A DNA stretch of 64,000 nt from an uncultured Dorea sp. (lineage in GTDB: Bacteria > Bacillota > Clostridia > Lachnospirales > Lachnospiraceae), in NCBI GenBank assembly GCA_910577685.1, contig CAJTOH010000008.1:1-64000 (forward strand), read 5' to 3'. This document shows positions 1 to 9,085 of this stretch, in pieces. Each line of letters opens with the position of its first letter. The stretch's first letter is position 1. Made by a program: the position numbers and the translations under genes. The notes under the pieces are model-generated. The model was given only the letters and a program-made list of their open reading frames with translations. It was not told the DNA's origin and did no database searches.

Positions 1-1457
1 GAAAATCGCTATGCCACAGCCTTGGCAGGCCATCGCACAGCGATTTTGTTCAATTAGCAATTTACAAATCGCATATAAAAATAATGAACTTGCTCCATAA
101 TAGCAATATTTATCCTGTATATGTCCATCAAAATTCTCTTTACAAAAATCCCTACATTTACTAATCTCGTTTTCATAATATTCAATCAAATCACTCAAAA
201 CATTACTGCATGATCTAAGATTGTTATTCCAAAGACCAGCATATATATTTTTCACAAATTCCATTCCTTTTAACTCATTAACAATTTCCATCTGTTCAAT
301 TAAACTTTTAGCTCTACTGCCACAAACATTTATTGTATTAAGTTTTGATGAAAAATGAGCAATACGTTTTTCTGCAATTTTTGTAAAGTCATATTGATTT
401 GAAACATCAACGACTTTTATAAATGAATGATTATAAATTATGTCATCGAACATTTCCGTATTTTTATAATTTGAACGAACCGCTGTAATTTTTCTATATG
501 TACTAAAAATAATATATGGTCTAAGCCTTTTACTCGTTCCATTCCGAAGTGTCTTCAACAGGCTAGTTTTTGAATTAAGGGTCGATATATAAGAATTCAA
601 ATTATCACGAAATACAATAAGCTGTTCTTTAAAATCACATAGCAAATCATAATTCATAATAGAATCTAAGTTATCAAAACATACATATTCTTTTTATAAG
701 ATTTCATATCACTTAAGTATTGGGACAATCTCCACAAATAATCAATACAAAGCAATTGATATGTGGCAAAATTTTTCAATTGTTCCTCTATACATGCTTT
801 TAATAACAAAATTCTTTGATTTTTATCCTTATCTTCGCAATCAAGCACTGCATTAACTGCTGCTAAAAATGATTTTGTTGTACCAAAATTCATCTTTATA
901 ATCAATGTGCTATCTAATTTTTTTAATGATTCTTCATTATCCATTAAGGCCAAAAACTTTTCGAAAGTAACCTTACCATTTATTGTAGTAATTGTATCAC
1001 TAATTTGATCTTTTAATTTATGAAGAATAGAATATTTAATAAAATCTGCATTTTGACTACCAATCTGATTTTCTGGATAAGATCCTATATCATAATTATA
1101 ATAACTATATTCATAATTTCTATTTTCTAAAATTTTATACAAAATATATTGTACTAAAGTACTTTTTCCACATCCTGCATATCCTTCGACAAAAAATAGA
1201 AAACAATTTAAAGAATCATTTAAATTATTGTTCTCTTTCAACCATTTATCAATAGTAGTCCTACGATATAATCCATTTACATATAATCCCCCACTTGCTT
1301 CCTCATAAATATGTCCAAAGAAATCATCAATATCTTCTACTAATTTTATTGCCTTATCATTATTTTCTCTATTATACACTGTTACAATTTGACCAAATGA
1401 ATCTGCTTTAAGCAAATGTTTAACCTTAACTTCATCGTGATATAATTCCTCTACCAT
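1..1457 (-). pseudogene. P-loop NTPase (STAND/AAA-like), frameshifted; 3' end outside window
   Basis: The first 263 codons carry a Walker A motif (EGYAGCGKST, about residues 92-101) after an N-terminal segment with no domain I recognise. The frame stops at 666. The minus-one frame continues open from the A5 run near 695 to position 1 and restores a Walker B-like stretch (YVCFDNLDSI) followed by a sensor-1-like segment (RPYIIFSTYRK). One extra A in the run would join the two frames exactly, so this looks like one gene of at least 480 codons broken by a one-base deletion; programmed slippage or a sequencing error are alternatives. The start at 1457 has AAAGGAAA ten bases upstream. It lies 4 bases after the phosphorylase-like gene, so the two are co-transcribed. 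A conflict or defence role is an inference from this pairing. Confidence 0.7.
2..47. repeat. imperfect hairpin at the window edge
   Basis: Nine-base arms AAAATCGCT (2-10) and AGCGATTTT (39-47) pair, and the inner 11-base arms pair in about 7 of 11 positions around a CCTTGGCAGG-type centre. The open frame of the neighbouring NTPase reads through it, so it is either a repeat that has entered the gene end or a hairpin close to the true stop, which lies outside the window. Confidence 0.4.
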
Positions 1458-1461
1458 ATAA

Positions 1462-2661
1462 TTATTTCCTTTCTTTAAAAGAAAATATCCCTTCTTTTAC
1501 TTCCTCAATTATTTCATCTCTGACTAAAGCATTGAAAATGTTTTTACACAAAAATTTTTCATTATTATATTTTTTAAACTTATTTACGTCACGATTTAAC
1601 ATATCTTCTAAAACCGCCTCATGAAACACCTCCCCCTTTTTTAAAGACAGCATAATAACCATATTTGTTATTTGTCTGTATAAAGAATATTCAAAAATGT
1701 CATTTTCCTTTTTTAATAGTATCTCTAATGTTTTATATGCTTGTTTTGATGCATACGCCTGTAATTTATCTTTTAAATTTTCAATCTCTATATCTTTTTC
1801 GTCAATATTTTTATAAGCCCCCCAATCGCATATAGATTTAATAAGCATACACGGCATAAAACAATCAAATCCTTGACATTCTTTAAATAATCCATATCCC
1901 TCCATCTCTCCTCCCAACACAGGTTGATTGGTTGCCGCATTTATAAAAATATCTTTCATCAGTGCATTGCTTATAACTGCCTCTCCTGTTACCATATTTC
2001 CATAAAATATACGGTTATTTTTACTCAGTTCACTGTTTCCTATCAGAAATTGGATTTTAGTATCTAACTGTGTATCAATATTAAAAATATTGGAATCTTC
2101 TATGAAAAAATTTTTTTCTTTTACTTTAGCTGACATAAAATAAGGATACAACTTTTTGGCTATAATTGTATCTCCAATTCTATATTCATGATAATTATTC
2201 CCAAAGCATATTCCATATGAAATAATAGCAGATGGATAACAAAATTCATTTTTTAAAATATATCTTATCAGATCTGATGAACCTCCCATTGAATACGAAC
2301 CTGTTTGTTTTGCTTCCATATGAAGAATATGATAATCACCAATATCAAAAAAATAAACATTTACATACAAGGGACGTTGGGGATTATTATATGAATTTAT
2401 TGTGTAATGAATAATTTTAGATTTATTGTTACACGATGCCATTAGGTGCAATATGTTTTTTTCAAAAAAATTAGCTGTTAAAATGACTATATCTGTTTTA
2501 ATTAGTAAATATTTTACCCATTCATCATTTTTTGTTGTTTGATAAATTTTTAATTTATTTATGTTAGTTGCATCTGAATATAATTCATCACACTCATTTT
2601 TATGTAAGTTATAAAATTCAACTATATTTTTTTTAACTTCATTATCTACATTTTCAAACAT
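1462..2661 (-). CDS. nucleoside phosphorylase (PNP/MTAN-superfamily) domain protein
   Basis: About 399 residues. The middle part matches the purine/uridine phosphorylase fold: an opening strand (VILTANFFEKN), a region resembling 'lGdviva' (RIGDTIIAKK), a GNMVTGEAVISN loop, then GGEMEGYGLF, the usual ribose-binding Met-Glu site, and IKSICDWGA, which corresponds to the 'R.isD' segment. The last 90 residues form a separate helical, possibly winged-helix, region. Free-standing salvage phosphorylases are about 230-280 residues, so the extra ends and the following NTPase gene suggest an effector of a nucleotide-sensing conflict system rather than salvage; that is inference. The chosen ATG is in frame with an upstream GTG at 2670; AGGAG lies just upstream. 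Codon use is strongly AT-biased, like the NTPase. Confidence 0.65.
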   Translation of the reverse strand: MFENVDNEVKKNIVEFYNLHKNECDELYSDATNINKLKIYQTTKNDEWVKYLLIKTDIVILTANFFEKNILHLMASCNNKSKIIHYTINSYNNPQRPLYVNVYFFDIGDYHILHMEAKQTGSYSMGGSSDLIRYILKNEFCYPSAIISYGICFGNNYHEYRIGDTIIAKKLYPYFMSAKVKEKNFFIEDSNIFNIDTQLDTKIQFLIGNSELSKNNRIFYGNMVTGEAVISNALMKDIFINAATNQPVLGGEMEGYGLFKECQGFDCFMPCMLIKSICDWGAYKNIDEKDIEIENLKDKLQAYASKQAYKTLEILLKKENDIFEYSLYRQITNMVIMLSLKKGEVFHEAVLEDMLNRDVNKFKKYNNEKFLCKNIFNALVRDEIIEEVKEGIFSFKERK

Positions 2662-2670
2662 AATCTCCAC

Positions 2671-2876
2671 ATCTCCTATTTCATTATATTATTTTCTAAT
2701 TATACATTCTTCTCCATTTCTCCACAATTACCTACATTCTCCGACACATCACGACACCCCATTCCTACAACACAACAGGAAATTTTTACCAATCCCGCTC
2801 CAAAACCATAAAAACCACGCCAGTTTTTCAATTTTAACATGTCTTGACATATAGAAACGCAAAGGAAAATAAAACA
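2671..2876. other. divergent intergenic region, phosphorylase pair / LytTR gene
   Basis: On the minus strand two TATAAT-type hexamers precede the phosphorylase gene with an AGGAG ribosome site. On the plus strand a TTGACA at 2844-2849 and an AAAGGA ribosome site precede the LytTR gene; the paired -10 is weak. No gene is visible here. Confidence 0.35.
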
Positions 2877-3248
2877 ATGAATTGGTTAGAGAAAATTTCA
2901 GCAGACGAACATCAAACCTATATATGCAAAATCAAGCAAGGGAAACAATCTATAACAAAAATCAATATCTATGACATTATTTATCTTGAAATTCAAAAAC
3001 ATGATATCTCTGTCCATACAGCGCAAGGTATATACCATAAATACGGATCATTAGTCAATGAATTAAAGTACCTGTCCCCTTATGGATTCCTAAAATGTAC
3101 CAAAAACTGTATTGTATCGTTAAATCATATCCTATCCATACATAGTGATAATATCAATCTTATTGACGGCACACAGATACATATGAGCAGAAAATATGCT
3201 GCAACTATCATTATTGCTTTCTCACAAAACAGAACTTTTAAAGTGTAA
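2877..3248 (+). CDS. LytTR-family DNA-binding protein
   Basis: About 123 residues, almost all of it a LytTR DNA-binding domain: KINIYDIIYLEIQKHDISV, then the FLKCTKNCIVSLNHI segment (normally 'R.HRS..VN...I') and a final IHMSRKYAATI ('ipiSR.y'). There is no receiver domain, so it belongs to the stand-alone LytTR type that usually regulates a neighbouring or self promoter. The ATG at 2877 is preferred over an in-frame TTG at 2844 because AAAGGA lies at the right distance from the ATG and the TTG overlaps a possible -35 box. It overlaps the convergent next gene by about 11 bases. The target is unknown. Confidence 0.75.
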   Translation: MNWLEKISADEHQTYICKIKQGKQSITKINIYDIIYLEIQKHDISVHTAQGIYHKYGSLVNELKYLSPYGFLKCTKNCIVSLNHILSIHSDNINLIDGTQIHMSRKYAATIIIAFSQNRTFKV

Positions 3249-3531
3249 GCATAAATAGGGTAGAGGGAGAATGAATTTCCCTTAAATTAATGATATGGTT
3301 CCATCTTTGACAGTATAGTTCATCTATATTATAGGTCTTACTGCCACCTATCAGGTACCAGTCCAACCCAAGCATGAAAAGGGAGTTAGTATCGTCGTAG
3401 TAAACGATATCCTTAGGCTGCTCAACGATTTTCCGGTTATTTTTGTACAGCTCTGCCTGAATGAAGTCACTCTCTTCAAAATGAGACACAAATGGCAGAA
3501 GTTTCTTCATGTCAGCGATAAAATCTCTCAT
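3238..3531 (-). CDS. hypothetical protein, 97 aa
   Basis: A 97-codon frame convergent with the LytTR gene. It is acidic and aromatic-rich, with a DWYLIGG motif and no signal peptide or membrane segment. I do not recognise a family. The ribosome site is poor, and the short length and tail-to-tail overlap mean it could be a remnant of a longer gene. Confidence 0.4.
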   Translation of the reverse strand: MRDFIADMKKLLPFVSHFEESDFIQAELYKNNRKIVEQPKDIVYYDDTNSLFMLGLDWYLIGGSKTYNIDELYCQRWNHIINLREIHSPSTLFMLTL

Positions 3532-3568
3532 TGACCATTAAATTTTTTTCAATCAAAAGAGTTTTTAA

Positions 3569-3597
3569 TTGTTAAAATTTCTAAATAGTTATATAAT
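3569..3597 (+). promoter_or_regulatory. sigma-A-type promoter for the Uma2 gene
   Basis: TTGTTA (3569-3574), a 17-base spacer and TATAAT (3592-3597), about 55 bases upstream of the start at 3652. Confidence 0.6.
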
Positions 3598-3651
3598 AAT
3601 AACATCTTCACCAAAAGAGCCGTGTTAGTTAAAAAGAAAGGATGTGTTGCT

Positions 3652-4215
3652 ATGGCACACGTACTAACCCAGAAAAAGTTCTATACTATCGATGATATCT
3701 ATTCTTTGCCGGACGGTGAAAGGGCAGAGTTAATCGACGGGCAAATATACTATATGGCGCCGCCAAATACCACACATCAGAGAATATTATCATTCTTACA
3801 TTTAGAAATCGGGAATTTCATTCGTGCAAATAACGGAACCTGCGAGATTTTCCCTGCTCCTTTCGCCGTATTTCTTGCCGCAGATGATTCCAAATATCTA
3901 GAACCAGATATTTCTGTGATCTGTGACAGGAAAAAGCTAAATGACCATGGATGTAATGGCGCACCTGATTGGATTATTGAAATTGTTTCTCCAAGCAGTC
4001 GCCCTATGGATTATTACACAAAATTATTTTTGTATCGTTCCGCTGGTGTACGGGAATATTGGATTGTGGATCCGTTGAAACAAGTCGTTCTTGTTTATGA
4101 CATGGAAAACGCTGCCGCCCCTGCTATCTATTCCTTTTTCGATAAAGTCAAAGCCAATATTTATGAAGACCTTTACATCAATTTTTCTGAAATTTCCGAA
4201 ATACTACACAGTTAA
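3652..4215 (+). CDS. Uma2-family (DUF820) PD-(D/E)XK nuclease-fold protein
   Basis: About 187 residues. It shows the family layout: an N-terminal YTIDDIYSLPDGERAELIDGQ segment (18-39), MAPPNTTHQRI, a central YLEPDISVI (the acidic PD motif), PDWIIEIVSPSSR (the E-x-V/K part of the nuclease core) and YWIVDP near the end. Uma2 proteins have a restriction-endonuclease fold; their biological role is unsettled and they are often present in many copies and linked to mobile DNA. The ATG at 3652 has AAGGATG eight bases upstream, better than the GTG at 3622. Transcribed alone from the promoter just upstream. Confidence 0.85.
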   Translation: MAHVLTQKKFYTIDDIYSLPDGERAELIDGQIYYMAPPNTTHQRILSFLHLEIGNFIRANNGTCEIFPAPFAVFLAADDSKYLEPDISVICDRKKLNDHGCNGAPDWIIEIVSPSSRPMDYYTKLFLYRSAGVREYWIVDPLKQVVLVYDMENAAAPAIYSFFDKVKANIYEDLYINFSEISEILHS

Positions 4216-4297
4216 TATCGAAATATGAAGAGAACATATGCAGAATCAATCCAGATATGGTATACGAAAGACCGAATAGGGGAAGCCACGGAAGAGG
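4216..4297. other. short gap between the Uma2 gene and a convergent gene remnant
   Basis: No gene or clear terminator is seen here. Confidence 0.3.
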
Positions 4298-5247
4298 CTA
4301 CCCCTGAATAATAAGCATGAACAGCCCAATTTTATGCTGAATGCAAGTCCCTTTCATTCGTTTTGCGATTGCTTTACAGGAACCTTGGCGCGCGACTACA
4401 ATAATCTGGGACACCTGCATGTCAATTACCTGCTGTAATGATAAAATCGGCTTCCCATATAATTCTCCTGATTCCTTAAAGCTGTCTAGAAGCCCTGCTA
4501 TGTGGAACTTATCCGCCAACTCCTCCAGCGCCTTCTCCGTCTCTATGCCGAGTTCTGAGACAGTTCCGGAACATTTCCCTGCTCAAAAACCCATCCGTTT
4601 CTGCCCTCTGTGAGATACCTTGCCGTTCCTGCGGCGTCTGACACGATACAAGGTAAAGAATGCATCATTGCCTCCGCCGCCACTGTGGGCATTGGGTCCT
4701 CTCTTGAAGGAACAATTATAAGCTCCGCCGTCTCCAGGATACTATGGATTCCGTTCCTGTCCATCGTTCCAAGCATCTGAACTGCCGGAAGATTTACGAT
4801 ATTTTTTTTTAAATCCTGTGCAAGAATGGAGGTGTCTTGTCCTTTTCGCGACTCAATATAACCAATGGTTAAACATCTAAACTTAGTATTCATCATACAT
4901 TTCTACCCTGTACAACAAATCCGAAATTTCAACATTCGGCAGATATTTTCTCATTGCCTGTCTGGGTACTGGTCCTACTGACACAATCTGCAGTTTTTTT
5001 TGATTGATGCCTCTAAGCTTCTTTTCGTCCACACCATCATAAAAAAATTCCGAATCATGCAGCCACCAAATCACCGGAATATTTTCCTGCCTCTCTGATA
5101 GAAATACATAATAGTTAATGGACCTCCAAGCTCCAGGTCATGAGACAAGAGTAAAACCTTCTTTCTCTGACGGCTGTACTCTATTTCTGCCGGCCTGTCA
5201 CATTCCCAATAGTATAACGGACGTTTCCTCCATCCCTGAAGGGAAAG
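4298..5247 (-). pseudogene. degraded GT4-type glycosyltransferase with Rossmann-like tail
   Basis: Three or more frames on the minus strand together read as one glycosyltransferase. The N-terminus is KKVLLLSHDLELGG (near 5100), a middle piece gives WWLHDSEFFYDGVDEKKL and LQIVSVGPVPR (4883-5074), and then comes the GT-B donor domain with IGYIESRKGQDT, AELIIVPSREDPMPTVAAEAM and GRNGWVFEQGN (4543-4896). A last frame (4298-4519) with GLLDSF, LYGKPILSLQQVIDMQVSQIIVVA matches the end of the Rossmann-like module found on other proteins of this region. At least three frameshifts separate the pieces. The upstream end is joined to a TnpB-like remnant at about 5248. It is a dead relative of the 10221-11831 gene. 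Confidence 0.75.
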
Positions 5248-5356
5248 ATGGACTGTCTTGCATATCTTATCTGACGACATTCCTTCTCCCTCATTCGAAC
5301 GGTATATACCTCTTAAAAACTTCATTACAGAAAAGAATACTTTTTCGTAATGGCTT
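5248..5356 (-). mobile_element. remnant of the 5' end of a TnpB-like gene
   Basis: The minus-strand translation contains HYEKVFF, a spacer and MSSDKICKTVH, closely matching NYENLYF...MSAEKICKTIH at the start of the intact TnpB-like gene at 31652-32989. The DNA upstream also has the CATTACGAAAAAGTAT arm (5330-5350 region) seen in the 33144-33183 palindrome. The match ends abruptly and glycosyltransferase sequence follows, so only the extreme 5' end survives. Confidence 0.65.
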
Positions 5357-5375
5357 TTTAGTTTTTCCACAATTA

Positions 5376-5404
5376 TTGAATTTCCCTCCAATTAATGATA
5401 AGAT
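5376..5404 (+). promoter_or_regulatory. promoter of the AAA-ATPase-like gene
   Basis: TTGAAT (5376-5381), a 17-base spacer and TAAGAT (5399-5404), followed by AGGAGGAGA and the ATG at 5430. The leader is only about 20 bases, which supports the start chosen for the gene. Confidence 0.55.
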
Positions 5405-5429
5405 ACAAAAAAGATTAGGAGGAGAAGCT

Positions 5430-7115
5430 ATGGCAAGAACCGTTGGAATCGGGCATCAAGACTTTGAGCATCTGATTACAAATGACTATTTCTATATTGA
5501 CAAGACGATGTTTATAAAAGACTGGTGGGAAAATGGTGATGCAGTAACCCTAATCACCCGTCCCCGGCGTTTCGGCAAGACACTGAATCTTGACATGTTG
5601 GAACACTTTTTCTCTGTCAACTATTCGGAAAGAGGCGATTTATTCCGTTCTCTCTCCATCTGGAAGGAAGAAAAATACCAAAAACTTCAGGGAAGCTATC
5701 CCGTGATTTCTTTAAGTTTTGCCAATGTAAAAGAAACTACGTTCGCAAATGCACGAAAAAGTATTTGCCAGATTATAAAAAAACAATATAATAAATATGA
5801 TTTTCTTCTGGAATGCGATTATTTGAACGAGGATGAAAAAGAAGCATACCGCAATGTATCTGCCGATATGGAGGACTATTTGGCATCCGCATCTTTAAAT
5901 ACATTGTCTGATTACCTGATGCGTTATTATGGCAAGAAAGTCATCATCCTGCTGGATGAATATGATACTCCCATGCAGGAAGCCTATTTAAACGGCTACT
6001 GGAATGAAATGGTTTCATTTATCCGGAATCTGTTCAACTCTACTTTTAAGACGACCTCTTTTCTGGAAAGAGCCCTCATGACAGGTATTACCCGTGTCAG
6101 CAAGGAATCTATTTTCTCTGATCTGAATAATCTGGTCGTAATTACAACTACTTCCGATCTATACGCAGACTGTTTTGGATTTACACAGCAAGAAGTGTGG
6201 GAGGTTTTGGAAGAATATGGTTTATCTTCCACCAAAGACAAAGTGCAGGATTGGTACAATGGATTTTCATTCGGCAAAAAGACAGACATCTATAATCCCT
6301 GGTCAATCACTAATTACCTGAAGTTTAAGAAATTTTCTTCCTACTGGGCTAATACCAGCAGTAACAGTCTAATCGAAAGACTAATTCGTGAAGGAAGTGC
6401 AAATACAAAAATTGTCATGGAAGACCTACTGTCAGGCAGGACCTTTTGCACGCGGCTTGATGAACAGGTTGTATTCAGCCAGTTAGACCATAATGAAACC
6501 GCCATTTGGAGTCTCCTTCTTGCTTGCGGTTATCTACGGCTTGTCAGCTATCATCTGGAGGAAGAATGGGACGAAGAGGAATTTGAGCTTGCCCTCACCA
6601 ACAAAGAGGTTCGAAGTATGTTTAAAAGATTGATAACCGGCTGGTTCTCTACATTTACTCCGGCATATAATGATTTTATCAAAGCGCTTTTAGCAGACGA
6701 TACAAAAGCCATGAATATTTACATGAATCGGGTTGCCCTCACAACTTTTAGCTATTTTGATACAGGCAAACATCCCTCCGATAAAACAGAACCGGAACGC
6801 TTTTATCATGGTTTTGTGCTTGGACTGATGGTAGAGCTTGCTAATCGCTACATGATTTCATCTAACAGGGAAAGCGGTTTCGGAAGATATGACGTAATGC
6901 TGGAGCCGATTTACAGTTCGGATAATGCAATCATTCTGGAATTTAAAGTTCATGACCCTGATGAAGAAAATACCCTTACGGATACTTTGCAAGAAGCGTC
7001 GGCGCAGATTGAACGAAAACGCTATTGCGCCGCATTAGAAGCCAAAGGCATCAGCGCAGAACGGATTCGGAAGTATGGATTTGCTTTTAAAGGGAAGAAG
7101 GTTTTGATTGGGTGA
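5430..7115 (+). CDS. AAA-ATPase-like protein with C-terminal PD-(D/E)XK (DUF1703) domain
   Basis: 561 residues from the ATG at 5430, which has a strong AGGAGGAGA site; a longer open frame upstream overlaps remnants on the other strand and is not real. The N-terminus is typical of the AAA-ATPase_like family: GIGHQDFEHLI, YIDKT, then TRPRRFGKTLNLDML, the family's P-loop variant. VIILLDEYDTPM (about 173-185) is Walker B. The C-terminus contains YDVMLEPI and AIILEFKVHD, the PDDEXK_9 nuclease-like core. These proteins occur in many copies in gut Firmicutes and Bacteroidetes; the function is not established, and a role in mobile DNA or conflict is a guess. It is the only intact plus-strand gene between two minus-strand glycan gene blocks. 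Confidence 0.85.
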   Translation: MARTVGIGHQDFEHLITNDYFYIDKTMFIKDWWENGDAVTLITRPRRFGKTLNLDMLEHFFSVNYSERGDLFRSLSIWKEEKYQKLQGSYPVISLSFANVKETTFANARKSICQIIKKQYNKYDFLLECDYLNEDEKEAYRNVSADMEDYLASASLNTLSDYLMRYYGKKVIILLDEYDTPMQEAYLNGYWNEMVSFIRNLFNSTFKTTSFLERALMTGITRVSKESIFSDLNNLVVITTTSDLYADCFGFTQQEVWEVLEEYGLSSTKDKVQDWYNGFSFGKKTDIYNPWSITNYLKFKKFSSYWANTSSNSLIERLIREGSANTKIVMEDLLSGRTFCTRLDEQVVFSQLDHNETAIWSLLLACGYLRLVSYHLEEEWDEEEFELALTNKEVRSMFKRLITGWFSTFTPAYNDFIKALLADDTKAMNIYMNRVALTTFSYFDTGKHPSDKTEPERFYHGFVLGLMVELANRYMISSNRESGFGRYDVMLEPIYSSDNAIILEFKVHDPDEENTLTDTLQEASAQIERKRYCAALEAKGISAERIRKYGFAFKGKKVLIG

Positions 7116-7168
7116 AAGAAGCCGTCTCGGCAGTCAATAGATCGGCGCTGTTGTTCGCTTCCATTATT

Positions 7169-7219
7169 AAAACAAAAACAGCCCAAAGTTGTTCCCAGTG
7201 TAACATCTTTGGGCTGTTC
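7169..7219 (-). terminator. Rho-independent terminator of the glycan operon
   Basis: On the minus strand CAGCCCAAAG (7207-7216) pairs perfectly with CTTTGGGCTG (7179-7188) across an 18-base loop, then TTTTTGTTTT follows. It is placed just after the stop of the last gene (7227) and also lies 3' of the convergent AAA-ATPase-like gene. Confidence 0.85.
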
Positions 7220-7226
7220 GCTCAAT

Positions 7227-7889
7227 CTAAAACCGCAGTTTACGTATATTATTCAAGGTTTCTCCATAAGCCTGTTCCTTGCCAAATAAAAGTGTTGTAC
7301 CCAGCACGAAACCCTTCACACCCTTGGGCGCATATTCCAAAATCTTATCCGCGCTGCACGCTCCGTCCCAATAAATTTCAAAATCCATATCTTCTTTTAA
7401 TGCAAGTAATTTCGTAATCTTTTTCCCCACATAGGGCAGATACATCTGCCCTGCATTTCCGGGATTTACTGACATGACCAATACCTTTTTTACAATCCGA
7501 AGCATCTCCATCACCGTTTCCACAGATGTTCCCGGATTAATGGCAATTCCTGGTATCATTCCTGCATTGATGATACTCTGTAATGTTGTGGATGGGTGAT
7601 ATTCTGCTTCCGGGTGTATATAAACCGTATCCCCTTTGCGCAGGCAATCCAGAAATAATCCGATGCGGTTGTTGGGATGCTCAATCATTAGATGTACATC
7701 CATCGGCTTTGATGCTGCGTGGGATATGAATCGCATATCATTTAGAGACATGGCGAAATTAGGGACATAGCGTCCGTCCATGATGTCGATATGAAAAGAA
7801 TCTATACCGCCTTCTTCCAGATTTTTCACTTCATTTTCTAAGTTACCGTAGTTTGCACACATCATGGATGCCATTAGTTCAAACTGCAT
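7227..7889 (-). CDS. ribulose-phosphate/allulose-phosphate 3-epimerase family protein
   Basis: About 220 residues, a whole (beta/alpha)8 epimerase: SMMCANYGNLENEV at the start, FHIDIMDGRYVPNFAMS (metal-binding His and Asp), DVHLMIEHP, GIAINPGTSVETV, VLVMSVNPGNAGQ and a final WDGACSADKI and KGFVLGTTLLF. The canonical 'VDGGI' strand reads YWDGACS, so substrate preference may differ. As the last gene of the glycan locus it probably makes a pentulose- or hexulose-phosphate precursor for an unusual sugar rather than serving the pentose-phosphate pathway; that is inference. The ATG at 7889 has GAGAGAAGAG upstream; the longer frame from 7937 is not supported. Confidence 0.8.
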   Translation of the reverse strand: MQFELMASMMCANYGNLENEVKNLEEGGIDSFHIDIMDGRYVPNFAMSLNDMRFISHAASKPMDVHLMIEHPNNRIGLFLDCLRKGDTVYIHPEAEYHPSTTLQSIINAGMIPGIAINPGTSVETVMEMLRIVKKVLVMSVNPGNAGQMYLPYVGKKITKLLALKEDMDFEIYWDGACSADKILEYAPKGVKGFVLGTTLLFGKEQAYGETLNNIRKLRF

Positions 7890-7974
7890 ATCTCTTCTCT
7901 CAACTCCCTCATTATTACCCTTGCGACGCGTCAACATGCTCTAAAAAGGGCCTCTCATATTTATGAATACCGCA

Positions 7975-9060
7975 TCATGTCAGGAAACGGCAGCCCGTAT
8001 GCATGATATTCAGCTTCCCTTTCTGATACATAAAGTACAACGTCAACAAGGTTTCCCCTATATATCCCACATACCGATCTGCTCGTTCTCCTCCTTTGGG
8101 ACTGCTTAACTCCTCCACCCGCTCCAAAACAGGGAACAGCCAATTACAGTATTCTTCCAATACCTCTTTTTTTGCCAATACCAGATTATAGTTATAGAAA
8201 TATTTCTGCTTTAAAATTTTCGAAAAAGCCTCGGCGTACTCCGGGCTCATTTCCATTACCGCCTTTCGTACCGCATTCCAGTCTTCCTGTTTCAAATACC
8301 TCTTATGATGCTCTTCCATATCCGGTTCATAGGGCATCGGATATGGCAGCACCACATCCACTCCATTATCCGCAAGTCTTAGTACATCGTCATCCGTAAG
8401 CTCCAAAATCCTCCGATAATGGCTCAATCCATAGTATTCATATTCCTCATTTGCAGACGGATACTGCAAGCGGTTTTTCCAAATCCAATATAGCGCTGTC
8501 AGTTCCGAATAATTCCCGTTTTTAGCAGAAATGTTATCCCCGTCACAATCCAAGATATTTGCCACACGCTCGTTACATAATGCCGCCCCTACCTGGATCG
8601 GAGTAATCCACTCCGGCTTTTCATATCCTTCGGTTAAGGGCTTGTCCCTGTGAAATTTTGCCAGAAATACATGCATATTGGCTTTATGGTATCCAACCGG
8701 CAGCGCCTGCAGGGGCATATATTCTCTGTCACAGGTACAATGGTAGCTTTGAAGCTTCGCCCATCTAAGAGAAGTTAATCGGACATGGCAGGCAAGGCCC
8801 AACGCCTCAAGCTGCTTTTCAATCAACGGCATCTGATTCTCCGGTGTTGCGATCAATATCTCAATATTCCCCTTCTCTTCTTCTGATAACGAACCAGAAA
8901 AAGACGACAGCTCCAGAACAGGAAGGCCCGATAAAGTCTCGGCGTTATAGCCTCTCTCTGTGACCAGAAAACAACGGATCTTTCTGATCGGATATAGATT
9001 ATGTATTGCCGCATAAGCTCCAAGGGCCATTCCCTGAGCCCCATATATCGCTAAATCCAT
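7975..9060 (-). CDS. DUF4422 glycosyltransferase with N-terminal Rossmann-like domain
   Basis: About 361 residues. Residues 1-105 form a Rossmann-like unit (LAIYGAQGMALGAYAAI, LSGLPVLEL, IEILIATPENQ). The rest is a DUF4422 domain, a GT-A-like family of capsule loci: IQVGAALCNERVANI, DGDNISAKNGNYSELTALYWIW, YYGLSHYRR, VDVVLPYPM, YNYNLVLAKKEVLEEYCNWLFP and YIGETLLTLYF. It probably transfers a sugar to the repeat unit in the cytoplasm. The ATG at 9060 with AAGGAGAGG is preferred over one at 9093 that overlaps the upstream gene. It is a paralogue of the next gene upstream. Confidence 0.8.
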   Translation of the reverse strand: MDLAIYGAQGMALGAYAAIHNLYPIRKIRCFLVTERGYNAETLSGLPVLELSSFSGSLSEEEKGNIEILIATPENQMPLIEKQLEALGLACHVRLTSLRWAKLQSYHCTCDREYMPLQALPVGYHKANMHVFLAKFHRDKPLTEGYEKPEWITPIQVGAALCNERVANILDCDGDNISAKNGNYSELTALYWIWKNRLQYPSANEEYEYYGLSHYRRILELTDDDVLRLADNGVDVVLPYPMPYEPDMEEHHKRYLKQEDWNAVRKAVMEMSPEYAEAFSKILKQKYFYNYNLVLAKKEVLEEYCNWLFPVLERVEELSSPKGGERADRYVGYIGETLLTLYFMYQKGKLNIMHTGCRFLT

Positions 9061-9085
9061 AGGATTCCTCTCCTTGAAAATATCC

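Noticed and set aside
680..705. Programmed minus-one frameshifting in the NTPase gene
   Set aside because: The run is TAT AAA AAG; the P-site codon would re-pair with TAA, so it is not a good slippery heptamer, and no downstream stimulator is evident. A one-base deletion is simpler.
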